DNA from: Legionella rubrilucens
GTDB taxonomy: Bacteria; Pseudomonadota; Gammaproteobacteria; Legionellales; Legionellaceae
Reading direction: 5' to 3'
NCBI RefSeq assembly: GCF_001468125.1
Contig: NZ_LNYT01000022.1
Coordinates: 456,160 to 520,159, forward strand
Length of the DNA: 64,000 nucleotides
Positions 1 through 9,096 of the stretch are shown piece by piece; the stretch's first letter is position 1; each line of letters starts with the position of its first letter. The notes under the pieces are model-generated. The model was given only the letters and a program-made list of their open reading frames with translations, did no database searches and was not told where the DNA came from. The position numbers were made by a program, and so were the translations under genes.

Positions 1-437
1 AGAAGGTTGATAAGGAAATACAGACCACGGAAGACGGCAGGGTTAACAAGGCGGAGGCAAAGCCCAACCCCCTCCGGTTAACGCAATCCTTAGACAGGGA
101 GCAACCTGTTCTTTCATTCCCATCCAGTGGTGAAACACTCTACAGCTGGTGGAAAAAACACAGCCAACTGCATTGGTTGACCTGGCGCTCCGATGCCACC
201 AAAGAACTCGATAAAGCCATTCGCTGGTATTCCAACTCCATCATTATTGATCAACAACAGGCTTTACAGCAGATTTTGCATGCGATTGATGTCTGGCTTT
301 ATGCACGCAATGGATTAAGCAGCCGCCAATCGCGGGTTTTGGAATTAAAAAGCAGGATAGAAGAAACATTGACCTCCCTCCAGGGGGTTGATGAAGAAAG
401 AGAGGCCAAGGCATTCTCATTCAATTGTCATGAATAA
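1..437 (+). CDS. C-terminal part of an unknown protein, cut by the window edge
   Basis: The reading frame is open from base 3 through the TAA at 435-437, so this is the 3' end of a gene whose start lies before the window. An internal TTG at 177 could be mistaken for a start, but the frame is open and protein-like before it (a Trp-Trp-Lys-Lys-His stretch lies just upstream). The visible 144 residues are charged and mostly helical in character, with no membrane segment or cysteine motif. The end overlaps the start of yhhQ, suggesting co-transcription. I do not recognise the family. An effector or regulator is possible, but nothing visible decides it. Confidence 0.6.
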   Translation, partial: KVDKEIQTTEDGRVNKAEAKPNPLRLTQSLDREQPVLSFPSSGETLYSWWKKHSQLHWLTWRSDATKELDKAIRWYSNSIIIDQQQALQQILHAIDVWLYARNGLSSRQSRVLELKSRIEETLTSLQGVDEEREAKAFSFNCHE

Positions 438-1044
438 ACGGTACTTCACTCTGCTTCTTGTTGCCCATGTTTTCATTTTTTGTTTAAGTAATGTGCTGGT
501 GCAATACCCCTTTGATGTGGCCGGATTTAAAACCACCTGGGGTGCTTTAAGCTACCCATTGATTTTTATTTTATCCGATTTAACCGTCCGTCTTACCGAA
601 GCAGCCACAGCGCGCCGGATTATTTATCTTGCCATGCTCCCTGGCCTGGCGGGCTCTTACCTGATTTCCAATGTGCTGACTTACCATACCCTGGTTGCCG
701 GCAACGCCATGGCCCTGCGCATTGCCTTAGCCAGTTTTGTTGCCTACGTCTGTGGTCAGTTAAGCGATATTCTATTGTTTCAGCGCCTGCGTCAAAAGAA
801 GCCGTGGTGGATTGCGCCCACGTTTTCCACGACCTGGGGGAATGTGCTCGACACGTATTGTTTTTTCTTCATTGCCTTTTTTCACAGCAGCAACGTGTTT
901 TTAAGCCAGCACTGGTTGGAAATTGCCAGTGTCGATCTGGTGTTTAAGTGGCTCATTAGCCTGGTGTCGTTTGTGCCGCTTTATGGCTTAATCCTTGCCT
1001 GGATTCTACGCTCCCGGCAAAGAGCCGGGGAAGCAGCGGCCTAA
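430..1044 (+). CDS. yhhQ: YhhQ/VUT-family queuosine precursor transporter
   Basis: This inner-membrane transporter of about 204 residues belongs to the YhhQ (VUT) family, which imports the queuosine precursors preQ0 and preQ1 in E. coli. It matches that protein from end to end as I recall it: an N-terminal helix, the FKTTWGALSYPLIF segment, the SDLTVR signature followed by an ARRI motif, and the C-terminal FGN/WGN-x-LDT and PLYG segments. About six hydrophobic helices are visible. I chose ATG 430 because it fits the family start; ATG 391 is in frame, lies three bases after GGGGG and would add 13 polar residues. The gene overlaps the preceding frame by 8 bases. QueC is encoded at 41.3 kb, so the cell may both make and salvage preQ0. 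Confidence 0.9.
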   Translation: MNKRYFTLLLVAHVFIFCLSNVLVQYPFDVAGFKTTWGALSYPLIFILSDLTVRLTEAATARRIIYLAMLPGLAGSYLISNVLTYHTLVAGNAMALRIALASFVAYVCGQLSDILLFQRLRQKKPWWIAPTFSTTWGNVLDTYCFFFIAFFHSSNVFLSQHWLEIASVDLVFKWLISLVSFVPLYGLILAWILRSRQRAGEAAA

Positions 1045-2810
1045 TTCACAATGGCGGCCAGGGCAATACTGCCTTTGCCTGCATGAAGACCGATGGCCGT
1101 GGAGGCCGGCTCGATGAAGGCAGGCTCATAACCAAAGGCTTCCGTAGTCATTAAGGCAAATTCTTCCGCCTTTTCCGGCACGCCCGCATGAATAATGCAA
1201 TAGTTATCCAGACCCTTGTCACTGGCCTGCTCCTGAATGAGCGACACCAGTTTGCTTAAGGCTTTCGTTTCGCTGAACGCTTTGTCATGGATGATGCCTT
1301 TTCCTTCTTCGTCCAGGCTGATGATCGGCTTAACACCAGAAAATTGCGCCAGCATGCCTTTCAATTTGCTGACCCGTCCCGAACGAATTAAGGAGTCAAA
1401 CTGGTTGACCATGACAAAAATTTTCGTTTTGGCAATTTTATCCTGCAGAGACTGTTTAATTGCCTCAATGCTGTGTCCGTCAGCGATCAATTCCGCGGCG
1501 TGATTCAGTAAAAGACCCTGGCTGCCGGCGACATGGCGGGAGTTAATCACGTGAACATTGGCAAACGGCTGGCTCGCTTTGACAATGGCATCGTGTGTGC
1601 CGCTTAACGCTTTAGCCACACTGATAACCAACACCTGTTCATAATGCGCTGAAAGATGCCGCAGCTTTTCTTCTATTAAAGCGGGGGCGGGAAACGATGT
1701 GGTCGGGTAAACCACGGATTGAGTTAAATGATCATAAAAATTTTCACCGTCCAGGCAATAGCGATCCAGTAAATCATGGCCGTCGAAATGGACATTGATG
1801 GTGATAAAATGGATTTGATACTGATCAGCCACGTCGTGTGGGATATTGGCGCAAGTGTCAGTGACTAAGGCGATGGGGTATTGACGCTGGTGGATAATTT
1901 CGTATTGACGAAGCATGTCGTCGACTTTGGGGTATTGCACTTTGCCTAACGATTGCAGGGAAGAAAAAACCTGCCAGGGTTTATTGCAGTGGAGATGCAG
2001 ACGGCAGATGCGGGAATTGGCTGTCAGTACAATACTGTCGCCTTTGTCCTGAACAGCCTGCGTGATGGCGGCTTTGTCAATTCCCTCGCCGACTAACATG
2101 GCCTCGGTACAATAACGGGTAACAGGTGGTTGGCCACTGACGGGTTGATCTTCATGATGTGATTCACAGTGCAGGAGATCGATTGTTTCCCGCTTTTGCA
2201 GGGGATTGGCCAAAAACTCTGCGAATCCTCTCACAAAAAGACGAAATCCCAGGGCGCCGGCATCCACCACATGCGCTTCCTTAAGAACCGTTAACGTATT
2301 GGCAGTCCCTTGCAGAGCCTCTTCAAGGGGAGGCTCGGTTTCAATCATTAACTGGTTGAAACAAGAGGTCCGCACGGTTGCGTGTTCGAGGGCTAAGGCC
2401 CAGGTTTCCATGACCGTCAGGATAGTGCCTTCAACCGGATTAACAATGGCGGCGCGCACGCTGGCTGCTGCACGGCTGACCATGGCCGCAAAATACCGCG
2501 TATCCAGTTGCGGCGGCATCGTGGTGTCTAAAAGCCCATTAAAAAACTGTGAAAAAATCATGCCGGAATTGCCGCGTGCCCCCAATATGCCTGCATCTGC
2601 AATGGCGCGGCATGTTGCCTCCATGCTGGTCATTGGTTTGGCATGTATGACGATGGCTCTTGCGGTGGCGGCCATGTTATCACCCGTATCGCCATCGGCT
2701 ACCGGAAACAGGTTAATGGCATTCAGTGATTCGCGTTGTTGGATGAGGGTGTAACACGCATGAATAACTGCAGAATGGAGCAATTCAGCATCAAGGTGCA
2801 ATAATGCCAT
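1041..2810 (-). CDS. DhaL (DAK2)-DegV fusion protein, FakA/FakB-like
   Basis: This protein of about 589 residues joins two domains usually encoded separately. Residues 1-200 form a DhaL/DAK2 nucleotide-binding domain with the NLFPVADGDTGDN motif, whose aspartates bind metal and ATP in dihydroxyacetone and fatty acid kinases. Residues 310-589 form a DegV domain (VTDTCANIP, TTSFPAP and SGTH motifs), which binds fatty acids in FakB proteins. The family logic suggests a kinase acting on a fatty acid bound in its own second domain, although substrate and product are inferred. ATG 2810 is preferred to TTG 2819; neither has a strong ribosome site. The gene converges on yhhQ, overlapping it by 4 bases. 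Confidence 0.85.
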   Translation of the reverse strand: MALLHLDAELLHSAVIHACYTLIQQRESLNAINLFPVADGDTGDNMAATARAIVIHAKPMTSMEATCRAIADAGILGARGNSGMIFSQFFNGLLDTTMPPQLDTRYFAAMVSRAAASVRAAIVNPVEGTILTVMETWALALEHATVRTSCFNQLMIETEPPLEEALQGTANTLTVLKEAHVVDAGALGFRLFVRGFAEFLANPLQKRETIDLLHCESHHEDQPVSGQPPVTRYCTEAMLVGEGIDKAAITQAVQDKGDSIVLTANSRICRLHLHCNKPWQVFSSLQSLGKVQYPKVDDMLRQYEIIHQRQYPIALVTDTCANIPHDVADQYQIHFITINVHFDGHDLLDRYCLDGENFYDHLTQSVVYPTTSFPAPALIEEKLRHLSAHYEQVLVISVAKALSGTHDAIVKASQPFANVHVINSRHVAGSQGLLLNHAAELIADGHSIEAIKQSLQDKIAKTKIFVMVNQFDSLIRSGRVSKLKGMLAQFSGVKPIISLDEEGKGIIHDKAFSETKALSKLVSLIQEQASDKGLDNYCIIHAGVPEKAEEFALMTTEAFGYEPAFIEPASTAIGLHAGKGSIALAAIVN

Positions 2811-2920
2811 GGCTAACAAAATTCAGTGACTTTCCATTAGCATACACCGACTTTTGATTGGCTTCATCCCTCTTGGCCTTAATTTATTAACTTTTAATAA
2901 CTTATGCCGGCAAACTTTAC

Positions 2921-2950
2921 TTGACATCTCGCATGGCGCAACCGAACATA
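2921..2950 (+). promoter_or_regulatory. Possible promoter of the outer membrane protein gene
   Basis: A perfect -35 hexamer TTGACA (2921-2926) lies about 64 bases before the ATG at 2990. The best -10 at usual spacing is AACATA (2945-2950, spacer 18), which is poor. An alternative TATATT sits too far downstream, so the -10 assignment is uncertain. Confidence 0.35.
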
Positions 2951-2989
2951 GCGTCTATATTCATAAATTTAGTCGCAGGGAGAGCTGAG

Positions 2990-3733
2990 ATGATAAAACA
3001 GAAATGGCTAATCAGTGCTGCTTGTTTTTTAAGTGCGCATGCATTTGCTGATGGCCTGTTGAATAACCCGGTTGTCAATGGTCAAAAAGTAATTACCCTG
3101 AGTGCAGGGCCTGCCTGGTATTCTTCAGGAAGTACCCAGACTGTGACGCTGCAGCCCGATGTTTTAAAAACCTACATTGGCGACAGTGAAACGCGCGTTC
3201 TTGGCACGGCTGAAGTTTTCTTTGGAATTCAATGCCTGCTGACCAATCAGATTTACAGCCAGTTCGGGATTGCCGCCGCTTACGCTGGCAATGCCAAATT
3301 GCGCGGCGATGTCCTCGAGGACGGCGACCCGAATTTTAACAATTTCGTTTACCGCTACCAGCTTAATCATGGCCGCGTTGGCTTAAAAGGCAAGCTGCTG
3401 GGTGATTTTGGCTATTGGGTTACCCCTTATTTGAGCGGTAGTGTGGCTGTGGCGTTCAATCATTCCTTCGACTGGTCATTAACGCCCAAGATTTTTGAAG
3501 AAGTCCCTGCACCGCCGTTTGCTTCCAACACCACAACCGCTTTTGCCTATACGGTCGGTGCCGGTTTGCAGGCGCCGCTGAACAAACATTGGCAACTGGG
3601 CCTGGGGTATGAGTTTGCCGATTTAGGCAAAAGCCAATTGGGTGCGGCCATTGGCCAGAGTGTGAATGATCGATTCAAGGAAACGCATCTTTATACCCAT
3701 CAACTGCAATTCAGCGCGACGTATTTACTCTAA
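2990..3733 (+). CDS. Outer membrane beta-barrel protein
   Basis: This secreted protein of 247 residues has a clear Sec signal peptide (MIKQK, hydrophobic core, then AFA-DG cleavage near residue 18). The mature part alternates polar and aromatic residues as in small beta-barrels, with short Gly/Asn-rich turns and a final strand ending in LQFSATYLL. It resembles the porin-like or OmpW/OmpA-sized barrels common in Legionella outer membranes, but I cannot name a subfamily. The start at 2990 has GGGAG about seven bases upstream; an in-frame upstream start would put about 23 residues before the signal peptide. The gene is followed after 12 bases by another secreted protein, so the two probably share a transcript. 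Confidence 0.75.
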   Translation: MIKQKWLISAACFLSAHAFADGLLNNPVVNGQKVITLSAGPAWYSSGSTQTVTLQPDVLKTYIGDSETRVLGTAEVFFGIQCLLTNQIYSQFGIAAAYAGNAKLRGDVLEDGDPNFNNFVYRYQLNHGRVGLKGKLLGDFGYWVTPYLSGSVAVAFNHSFDWSLTPKIFEEVPAPPFASNTTTAFAYTVGAGLQAPLNKHWQLGLGYEFADLGKSQLGAAIGQSVNDRFKETHLYTHQLQFSATYLL

Positions 3734-3745
3734 AAGGATTAAGAA

Positions 3746-4180
3746 ATGCGAGGGATAATTCATTTTATCGGACTGGTTTTCTTAGGCTTGCTCTCAATGG
3801 ATGCACTGGCGGGAGCACAGCCTAAATTTTCTTTTTTTGTGATTGAGCGGGGACAGCCGGTTATTACCTCGGATGGCGCTACCCAGGTCATTTATCAAGT
3901 CACCAATAACACTCGGATTACCAGAACCCTGGTGATGGTGCCAAGGCCAGGTCTTGCGCTGGTTGCGGGTCTGCCTGGCAAATGCGACGCGCCGTTTACC
4001 CTGGCACCGGGGCAATCCTGCCAATTGCACATAATCGTTGTAGGCAGTGAGATTGGCAGCGGTGTTTCCGGGGGGCCTGTCGTCTGCAAAACTTACCTCC
4101 CCAACAGTACGATTCCGGATACATCCCTCTGCTCTCAACCTGCTTCCGGCGACACGCTCAATATCAGAGTTGTGGGATAA
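3746..4180 (+). CDS. Secreted Ig-like protein of Legionella type
   Basis: This exported protein of 144 residues has a signal peptide ending near DALAGA (residues 20-24). The mature domain has the order TNNT, TRTL, a GKCDAPFTLAPGQSC segment, GGPVVCKT and a late LCSQP. Four cysteines could form two disulfides in a beta-sandwich. I recall this signature from Legionella secreted proteins, where it occurs alone or joined to larger repeat domains; that link is from memory. The function is unknown, perhaps a surface or adhesion module. ATG 3746 follows AAAAGGA and lies 12 bases after the barrel gene. It converges on ybbP with a 23-base gap. Confidence 0.65.
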   Translation: MRGIIHFIGLVFLGLLSMDALAGAQPKFSFFVIERGQPVITSDGATQVIYQVTNNTRITRTLVMVPRPGLALVAGLPGKCDAPFTLAPGQSCQLHIIVVGSEIGSGVSGGPVVCKTYLPNSTIPDTSLCSQPASGDTLNIRVVG

Positions 4181-4203
4181 TTTGCACGAATCCATGCCCG
4201 TCT

Positions 4204-6681
4204 TCAATGAGTGATACGGAGGCGGGTCGAGTGATTGTATTGCATGCGTTGAACTGCAATATTAATTGCCACGGTCGCTGCGGCTGTCGCGAACGGCACA
4301 AAAAGCACCATGCCCCAGGGGATGGAAAATGAAATATCCAACAGGGCTGAAGCCAGGTAACTATTAATGGCTATTGCTGTAATACTGGCCAGAAATCCTG
4401 CATAACCGCCAATAATGAATGCCTCGCTGCTGCGTATCCAAAGCAGGGCATAACGGCGCATACCTAACAGTTTAAGGATTTGTGTTTCCTGCTGTTTGCT
4501 GCTGCTGAACGACAGAATAGCCAGTGCCGCCACCACGAGACCTGCCAATAATGCGAAGAGGGTAATAAAACTGACGGCATTCCCTGCACTGGTGATGATG
4601 GCTTGAATACGCTTAAGGGTATTCGCCACATCGATGAGGCTGACGTTAGGGAATTGCTTCACCAGTTTAATCAGAACCGTTTGTTGTTCAGGCGGCACAT
4701 ACAGGCTGGTAATCAGCGTATGGGGAAACGCATCCAGTAGCCCCGGTTTAAACAGCATAAAGAAATTGGGTTTAAACGAGGTCCAGTCCACTTTGCGCAG
4801 ACTGCTGATCTCAACCTGCATCTGGCTGTCCCCTAGCTGAAAAGTCAGACGGTCGCCTGTTTTTAACCTAAGCCGGTTCGCCACACCCTGTTCGACGGAG
4901 ACCCAGGGTTTATCGAGGTTTAAAGCCCAGCGGCCCGCAGTAATGTCGTTGCCCTCGGGGAGTTCTGCAGTCCAGGATAAATTAAGCTCCCGTTGCAACG
5001 CATTGATGTTTTTGGTTTCTTCGCCAAACAGGTTTTTTACAGGCTGATGGTTAATTTCAATCAATCGCCCGCGTACGACAGGATAAAAAGCGGCTGATTG
5101 GATGCCCTCCTGTTGAAGCAACGAATGGAGGTCGTTCAATTGCGAGGGTTCGACATTAATGATGAAATAATTCGCGGTATTGGCCGGCAATTGTTGCCGC
5201 CAATTGGCCAACAAATCATTCTTAAGCAGAAACAGGGATAAAATGGCAGTCAGGGCAAGGCCGATGCCCACCACCTGCAGGGCACTGTCTTCGAGATTGC
5301 GGGCAATGTTATTAAACCCAAAACGCCAATTCAGCGGTATGGCCCGCTGGCTTTTCATCAGCCCAAAAATCAACCATAAGCTGGCAATGACGACGCCGAC
5401 ATAGGCCACACACCCCATCAGCACAGCGACCGTCATGCTTAAGGATTGGGTATACAGGTAGGCCAGCAGAGCAAGCAGTAATAAGGCTAAGCCGTAAGTC
5501 AGGTAAGCGCTGTTTTGCCCGATGTGATGCTGCTCGCGGAAAATAGCAATGGCTGTCACCTGGCGCAATGCCCAGATATTACCCAAAGAAAAACAGAGCA
5601 GCAGGAGCATGCCGCTTAACAGACTAAAGACGAAGGGGATTGCGTGGATTTGCAGTTTAACATCCGGCAATAAGCCGCCCAACCACTGAACCAGTAAAGG
5701 CTGCAATCCATAGCCCAAGAGCGCCCCTGTCAAACTGGCCAAAAAGCCGAGAAGGCTTAAGCCAATGAGATAAAGGGTAATCACCTGCTTTTCAGACGCG
5801 CCGAAACAACGCAACAGGGCCACTTGTTTTAAATGACGCTGACAATAGCGTAACGAGGCCATGCTGACTGCCACACCCGCAAGTACCAGACTCATCAGGG
5901 TTCCCAGGTGCAGATAATTTAAGGTGCGCTCAATGGTTCGGCTGACGGCGGGCGTGCTGTTTTGGCTATCAAGCCACTGCTGCTGATCGGTGAGCTGAGA
6001 TTGAAGCAGATCCTGCAATTGTGCGAGTTTGTCCGGGTTGCCTTTCAGGAGCCAACTGTAAATGAGGTTGCTTCCGGGTCTAATCACCTGGGTTTTATCA
6101 ATGTCGGTCTGATTCATCAGGATGCGCGGCGAAAAAGAAAACCAGTCGCCCGTCTGGCCGGGTTCCTGACGGATAATGCCGGCCACCCGGAATGCGCCTG
6201 CGCCGATATGAATGGTCTCGCCGAGAGTGACGTTGAGCAGGGGCAACAGACGGGGATTGAGCCAGACTTCGCCCGGGGGCGGCGCATGGGCGATGTGACC
6301 TTCGGCATCATCCATTCGTAAGGCTATGGTCAGCGAGCCCCGTAAAGGGTATAGCGGTGAGATGGCCTTGATCTGCGCTAACTGCAACTGGTCATCGTGC
6401 TCCACCATACTGAGAAAAGTCAGACTGACGGTTTGGGTGAGGTTTCGTTGTTTAGCTTCTTTAATCCATAGAGGGTCAATGGGGGCATTGCTGGTGACCA
6501 CCACGTCAGCTCCCAGCAGACTGGCTGCACCCTGTTGCAATTGGAGGTTGACTGAATAGGTGAAATTATTTAATGCGCTGATGCAGGCCACAGCAATGAC
6601 CAGCGCCATGAATAAAAGGGTTAACTCCCCGCTTCGCCAGTCACGGCTTAGGGCTTTAATCGGCAAGGGCCATTTCAGCAT
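4204..6681 (-). CDS. ybbP: YbbP-like ABC transporter permease with FtsX domains
   Basis: This inner-membrane permease of 825 residues pairs with the ATPase encoded just upstream. An N-terminal transmembrane helix (residues 20-45) precedes a large periplasmic domain, then three to four helices near 260-400 and further pairs. A second periplasmic domain and a C-terminal FtsX module follow, ending near residue 820. The two-FtsX layout and the tesA-ybbA-ybbP gene order match E. coli YbbP, part of a system linked to export of lipids or hydrophobic molecules; the true substrate is not established. ATG 6681 overlaps the ybbA stop by 7 bases, consistent with translational coupling. Upstream in-frame starts would run deep into ybbA and are rejected. 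Confidence 0.88.
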   Translation of the reverse strand: MLKWPLPIKALSRDWRSGELTLLFMALVIAVACISALNNFTYSVNLQLQQGAASLLGADVVVTSNAPIDPLWIKEAKQRNLTQTVSLTFLSMVEHDDQLQLAQIKAISPLYPLRGSLTIALRMDDAEGHIAHAPPPGEVWLNPRLLPLLNVTLGETIHIGAGAFRVAGIIRQEPGQTGDWFSFSPRILMNQTDIDKTQVIRPGSNLIYSWLLKGNPDKLAQLQDLLQSQLTDQQQWLDSQNSTPAVSRTIERTLNYLHLGTLMSLVLAGVAVSMASLRYCQRHLKQVALLRCFGASEKQVITLYLIGLSLLGFLASLTGALLGYGLQPLLVQWLGGLLPDVKLQIHAIPFVFSLLSGMLLLLCFSLGNIWALRQVTAIAIFREQHHIGQNSAYLTYGLALLLLALLAYLYTQSLSMTVAVLMGCVAYVGVVIASLWLIFGLMKSQRAIPLNWRFGFNNIARNLEDSALQVVGIGLALTAILSLFLLKNDLLANWRQQLPANTANYFIINVEPSQLNDLHSLLQQEGIQSAAFYPVVRGRLIEINHQPVKNLFGEETKNINALQRELNLSWTAELPEGNDITAGRWALNLDKPWVSVEQGVANRLRLKTGDRLTFQLGDSQMQVEISSLRKVDWTSFKPNFFMLFKPGLLDAFPHTLITSLYVPPEQQTVLIKLVKQFPNVSLIDVANTLKRIQAIITSAGNAVSFITLFALLAGLVVAALAILSFSSSKQQETQILKLLGMRRYALLWIRSSEAFIIGGYAGFLASITAIAINSYLASALLDISFSIPWGMVLFVPFATAAATVAINIAVQRMQYNHSTRLRITH

Positions 6682-7355
6682 TGCAGTTGACCATCCACCA
6701 GCGGCCAATGACACTGACAACGCCTGGCCAGTTCTTCGTCGTGCGTCACAATCACCAGGGTCGTCTGATGGGAGCGATTCAGTTCAAACAGCAACTCGAT
6801 GATGGTTCGGCCCGTTTGTTTATCCAGGTTGCCGGTAGGTTCGTCTGCAAACAGAATGCGGGGAGAAATCGCAAAGGCGCGGGCAATAGCTACCCGTTGC
6901 TGCTCCCCACCGGATAATTGGGTCGGGTAGTGGCCTGCACGCTGGCTTAAGCCCACTTGAGATAACCAGGCCGTGGCCACTGGCAACGGGTCATCGTATT
7001 GGCGGTTAATTTCCAGGGGCAATAACACGTTTTCCAACGCGGTCAGGTTGGGCAATAAATGGAAGGACTGAAAAATAAAGCCTATATTCCTGGCACGCAA
7101 TTGGGCACGCTGGTCTTCATCCGCTATAGTTATATCCTGAGTGTCATAATAAATTTGCCCTGAGGTGGGTAAATCAAGGCCTGCCATTAAATTAAGCAGC
7201 GATGTTTTTCCAGAGCCTGACGCGCCGGTAATGGCGATGGTGGCTCCTGCCTTGATTACCAGATTAATATCTTTCAAAATAGGCACTATTTGATCACCAC
7301 TGGGCACGGTGAAATGGACATTCTGTAATCGAATTAACGTCTCTGGAGGCGACAT
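6675..7355 (-). CDS. ybbA: YbbA-like ABC transporter ATP-binding protein
   Basis: This ATPase of 226 residues powers the YbbP permease. It shows Walker A GASGSGKT (near residue 45), a Q-loop in FIFQSFHLL, the signature [14 protein letters not shown], Walker [13 protein letters not shown] and a switch histidine in VTHD. This is the LolD/MacB-type subfamily. The start ATG at 7355 gives [13 protein letters not shown], which matches the length of E. coli YbbA, and has AGAGG about seven bases upstream inside tesA. Its start codon shares bases with the tesA start on the other strand, so each gene's ribosome site and probably its promoter lie within the other's coding sequence. Confidence 0.92.
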   Translation of the reverse strand: MSPPETLIRLQNVHFTVPSGDQIVPILKDINLVIKAGATIAITGASGSGKTSLLNLMAGLDLPTSGQIYYDTQDITIADEDQRAQLRARNIGFIFQSFHLLPNLTALENVLLPLEINRQYDDPLPVATAWLSQVGLSQRAGHYPTQLSGGEQQRVAIARAFAISPRILFADEPTGNLDKQTGRTIIELLFELNRSHQTTLVIVTHDEELARRCQCHWPLVDGQLQC

Positions 7356-7959
7356 GAAACCTCTGCACACAGGTCTTGTTCTCTTTGCATTGATCATAGC
7401 ACCCCTTTACGCAAAGAACATTGTGGTTCTTGGGGATAGCCTAAGCGCCGGCTACGGAATTGATATCCAGAAAGGCTGGGTCGTACTGCTGAGTGAAAAA
7501 CTCAAGCAGGAATATCAGTCCTACCGCATCATTAATCTCAGTACCAGCGGGGATACAACCAGTAATGGTTTGCGAAAGTTAAAGCCGGCATTGCAAAAAT
7601 ATCAACCAGAGGTCATTATTATCGAGTTAGGGGCTAATGACGGCCTGCGCGGCCTGCCGGTGAGGCAGATGAAAGACAATCTTGAAAAAATGGTAATTGC
7701 CAGCCAGAAAACCGGCGCTAAAGTCATTGTGCTTGCGACCCTCCTGCCGCCCAACTACGGTTCGCGTTACCTTGACCAGTTTAATCAGGTTTATGCTGAA
7801 TTGGCAAAAGCTTACGGGATAATTTTAGTTCCCATGTTTCTTGATGGCGTGGCAGGTGACAATGAATTGATGCAAAAAGACGGTCTTCATCCCAATGAAC
7901 GGGCGCAACAGCGCATTCTGGACAATGTATGGCCGCATTTAAAACCCGTGCTGGAGTAA
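7354..7959 (+). CDS. tesA: TesA-like periplasmic SGNH esterase/thioesterase
   Basis: This GDSL/SGNH hydrolase of 201 residues is exported by a signal peptide (cleavage near LYA-KNI, residue 19). All SGNH blocks are visible: block I GDSLSAGYG with the nucleophilic serine, a block II glycine after SGDTT, block III GAND, and block V DGLHPN with the catalytic Asp and His. E. coli TesA acts on acyl-CoA, arylesters and lysophospholipids in the periplasm. The start has GGAGG four bases upstream. The divergent ybbA-ybbP neighbours match the E. coli arrangement. A palindromic stem follows the stop codon. Confidence 0.92.
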   Translation: MKPLHTGLVLFALIIAPLYAKNIVVLGDSLSAGYGIDIQKGWVVLLSEKLKQEYQSYRIINLSTSGDTTSNGLRKLKPALQKYQPEVIIIELGANDGLRGLPVRQMKDNLEKMVIASQKTGAKVIVLATLLPPNYGSRYLDQFNQVYAELAKAYGIILVPMFLDGVAGDNELMQKDGLHPNERAQQRILDNVWPHLKPVLE

Positions 7960-7960
7960 A

Positions 7961-7981
7961 ACAGGCAAGGTTTTTGCCTGT
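7961..7981 (+). terminator. Hairpin after tesA
   Basis: ACAGGCAA (7961-7968) pairs perfectly with TTGCCTGT (7974-7981) around a five-base loop, two bases after the tesA stop. The next run of T residues starts only about ten bases later (7990), so intrinsic termination is likely but not textbook. Confidence 0.5.
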
Positions 7982-8064
7982 AAATTACGTTTTTATAGTT
8001 TAGTCGGTGCAAAACAGACTACGAATGATGGCTGACTAGAAGATCAATGAGAAAGGGGAAGGTT

Positions 8065-9036
8065 ATGAATAAATTGACGTGCTTGCTCGCAGCCTGTTGG
8101 CTGCTTTCAGCCTCGGCGGCCATGGCGAATCAGCAAAGCTGGCAATCCTGGGTTGCTGAAGTGCGTAAGCAGGCCCTGGATCAAGGCATCTCAGCCGAGT
8201 TGTTTGATGAAGCCTTTGCTGATATCCGGGAACCAAGCCGTCAGGTGAAAAGTCTGGCACGCTCTCAGCCGGAACATCGATTGACGTTCACCAAGTATTT
8301 AAATACCCGCGCAGACAATTACCGCATTGCCATGGGTAAAAAGAATTACACCAAAAACAAGGCTATCCTGGACGAGGTGGCTGCCCAATTTGGTGTCGAT
8401 CCCTGCTTTATTGTTTCATTCTGGGGTATGGAAACCAGTTACGGTACCTACATGGGCAATTTCCCGGTCATTAAGTCATTAGCGACCCTGGCTTATGATT
8501 CCAATCGACCTGACTTCTTCCGTAAACAACTCTTTTTAGCCCTGCACATTGTCAATGACGGGCATGTGTCTCTGAATCATTTCAAGGGCGAGTGGGCAGG
8601 GGCATCAGGTCAGCCGCAATTTTTACCGTCAAGCTGGGTAGAATATGCGGTGGATTATGATGGGGATGGCCGTAAAGACATTTGGGAGAGTAAACCCGAT
8701 GTGTTCGCCTCGATTGCCAATTACATGAAGAAGAACGGCTGGCAGACAGGGCAACCCTGGGCTATCCGGGTGAAATTGCCTGCGAAATTTGATTATACTC
8801 TGGAAGGTAAATCCATCGTCAAACCGGTCAGTGAGTGGAATGCGCTTGGCGTTCGCACTGAAAAAGGCGAACCCTTGCCTTACCAGGAATTGGAAGCCAG
8901 CATTGTTCAACCGCATGGCGGCCCGGTCTTTCTGGCATTCCCCAATTACAAGATGATTTTGCGCTACAATAATTCTATCTACTATGCCGGCGCGATTGGG
9001 TACATGGCGGATAAAATCTGTAACCGCGTGCAGTAA
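8065..9036 (+). CDS. mltB: MltB-family lytic murein transglycosylase
   Basis: This exported enzyme of 323 residues cleaves the MurNAc-GlcNAc bond in peptidoglycan to give 1,6-anhydro products. A signal peptide ends near AMA-NQ (residue 22). It lacks the Leu-Ala-Cys lipobox of E. coli MltB and is therefore probably soluble. The catalytic glutamate is in FWGMETSYGTY, and the family segments GASGQPQFLPSSW and DGDGRKDIW are present, along with a substrate-site FASIANY. ATG 8065 has GGGGAAGG immediately upstream; GTG/ATG starts further out add only six residues. A strong stem-loop follows, before the msrBA gene. Confidence 0.88.
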   Translation: MNKLTCLLAACWLLSASAAMANQQSWQSWVAEVRKQALDQGISAELFDEAFADIREPSRQVKSLARSQPEHRLTFTKYLNTRADNYRIAMGKKNYTKNKAILDEVAAQFGVDPCFIVSFWGMETSYGTYMGNFPVIKSLATLAYDSNRPDFFRKQLFLALHIVNDGHVSLNHFKGEWAGASGQPQFLPSSWVEYAVDYDGDGRKDIWESKPDVFASIANYMKKNGWQTGQPWAIRVKLPAKFDYTLEGKSIVKPVSEWNALGVRTEKGEPLPYQELEASIVQPHGGPVFLAFPNYKMILRYNNSIYYAGAIGYMADKICNRVQ

Positions 9037-9044
9037 CGGCAAGC

Positions 9045-9074
9045 AGCCGCACCAGCGCCGCTCTCGGTGCGGCT
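9045..9074 (+). terminator. Stem-loop between mltB and msrBA
   Basis: AGCCGCACC (9045-9053) pairs perfectly with GGTGCGGCT (9066-9074), loop 12 bases. The T-tract after it is weak (CTTCGATTTC). It ends ten bases before the msrBA ribosome site, so it could also influence that gene's translation. Confidence 0.45.
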
Positions 9075-9096
9075 CTTCGATTTCAAGGAGGCTTTG

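Noticed and set aside
2206-2754. 182-codon frame antisense to the DhaL-DegV gene
   Set aside because: Ser/Ala/Arg-rich shadow of a strongly supported gene, with no domain.
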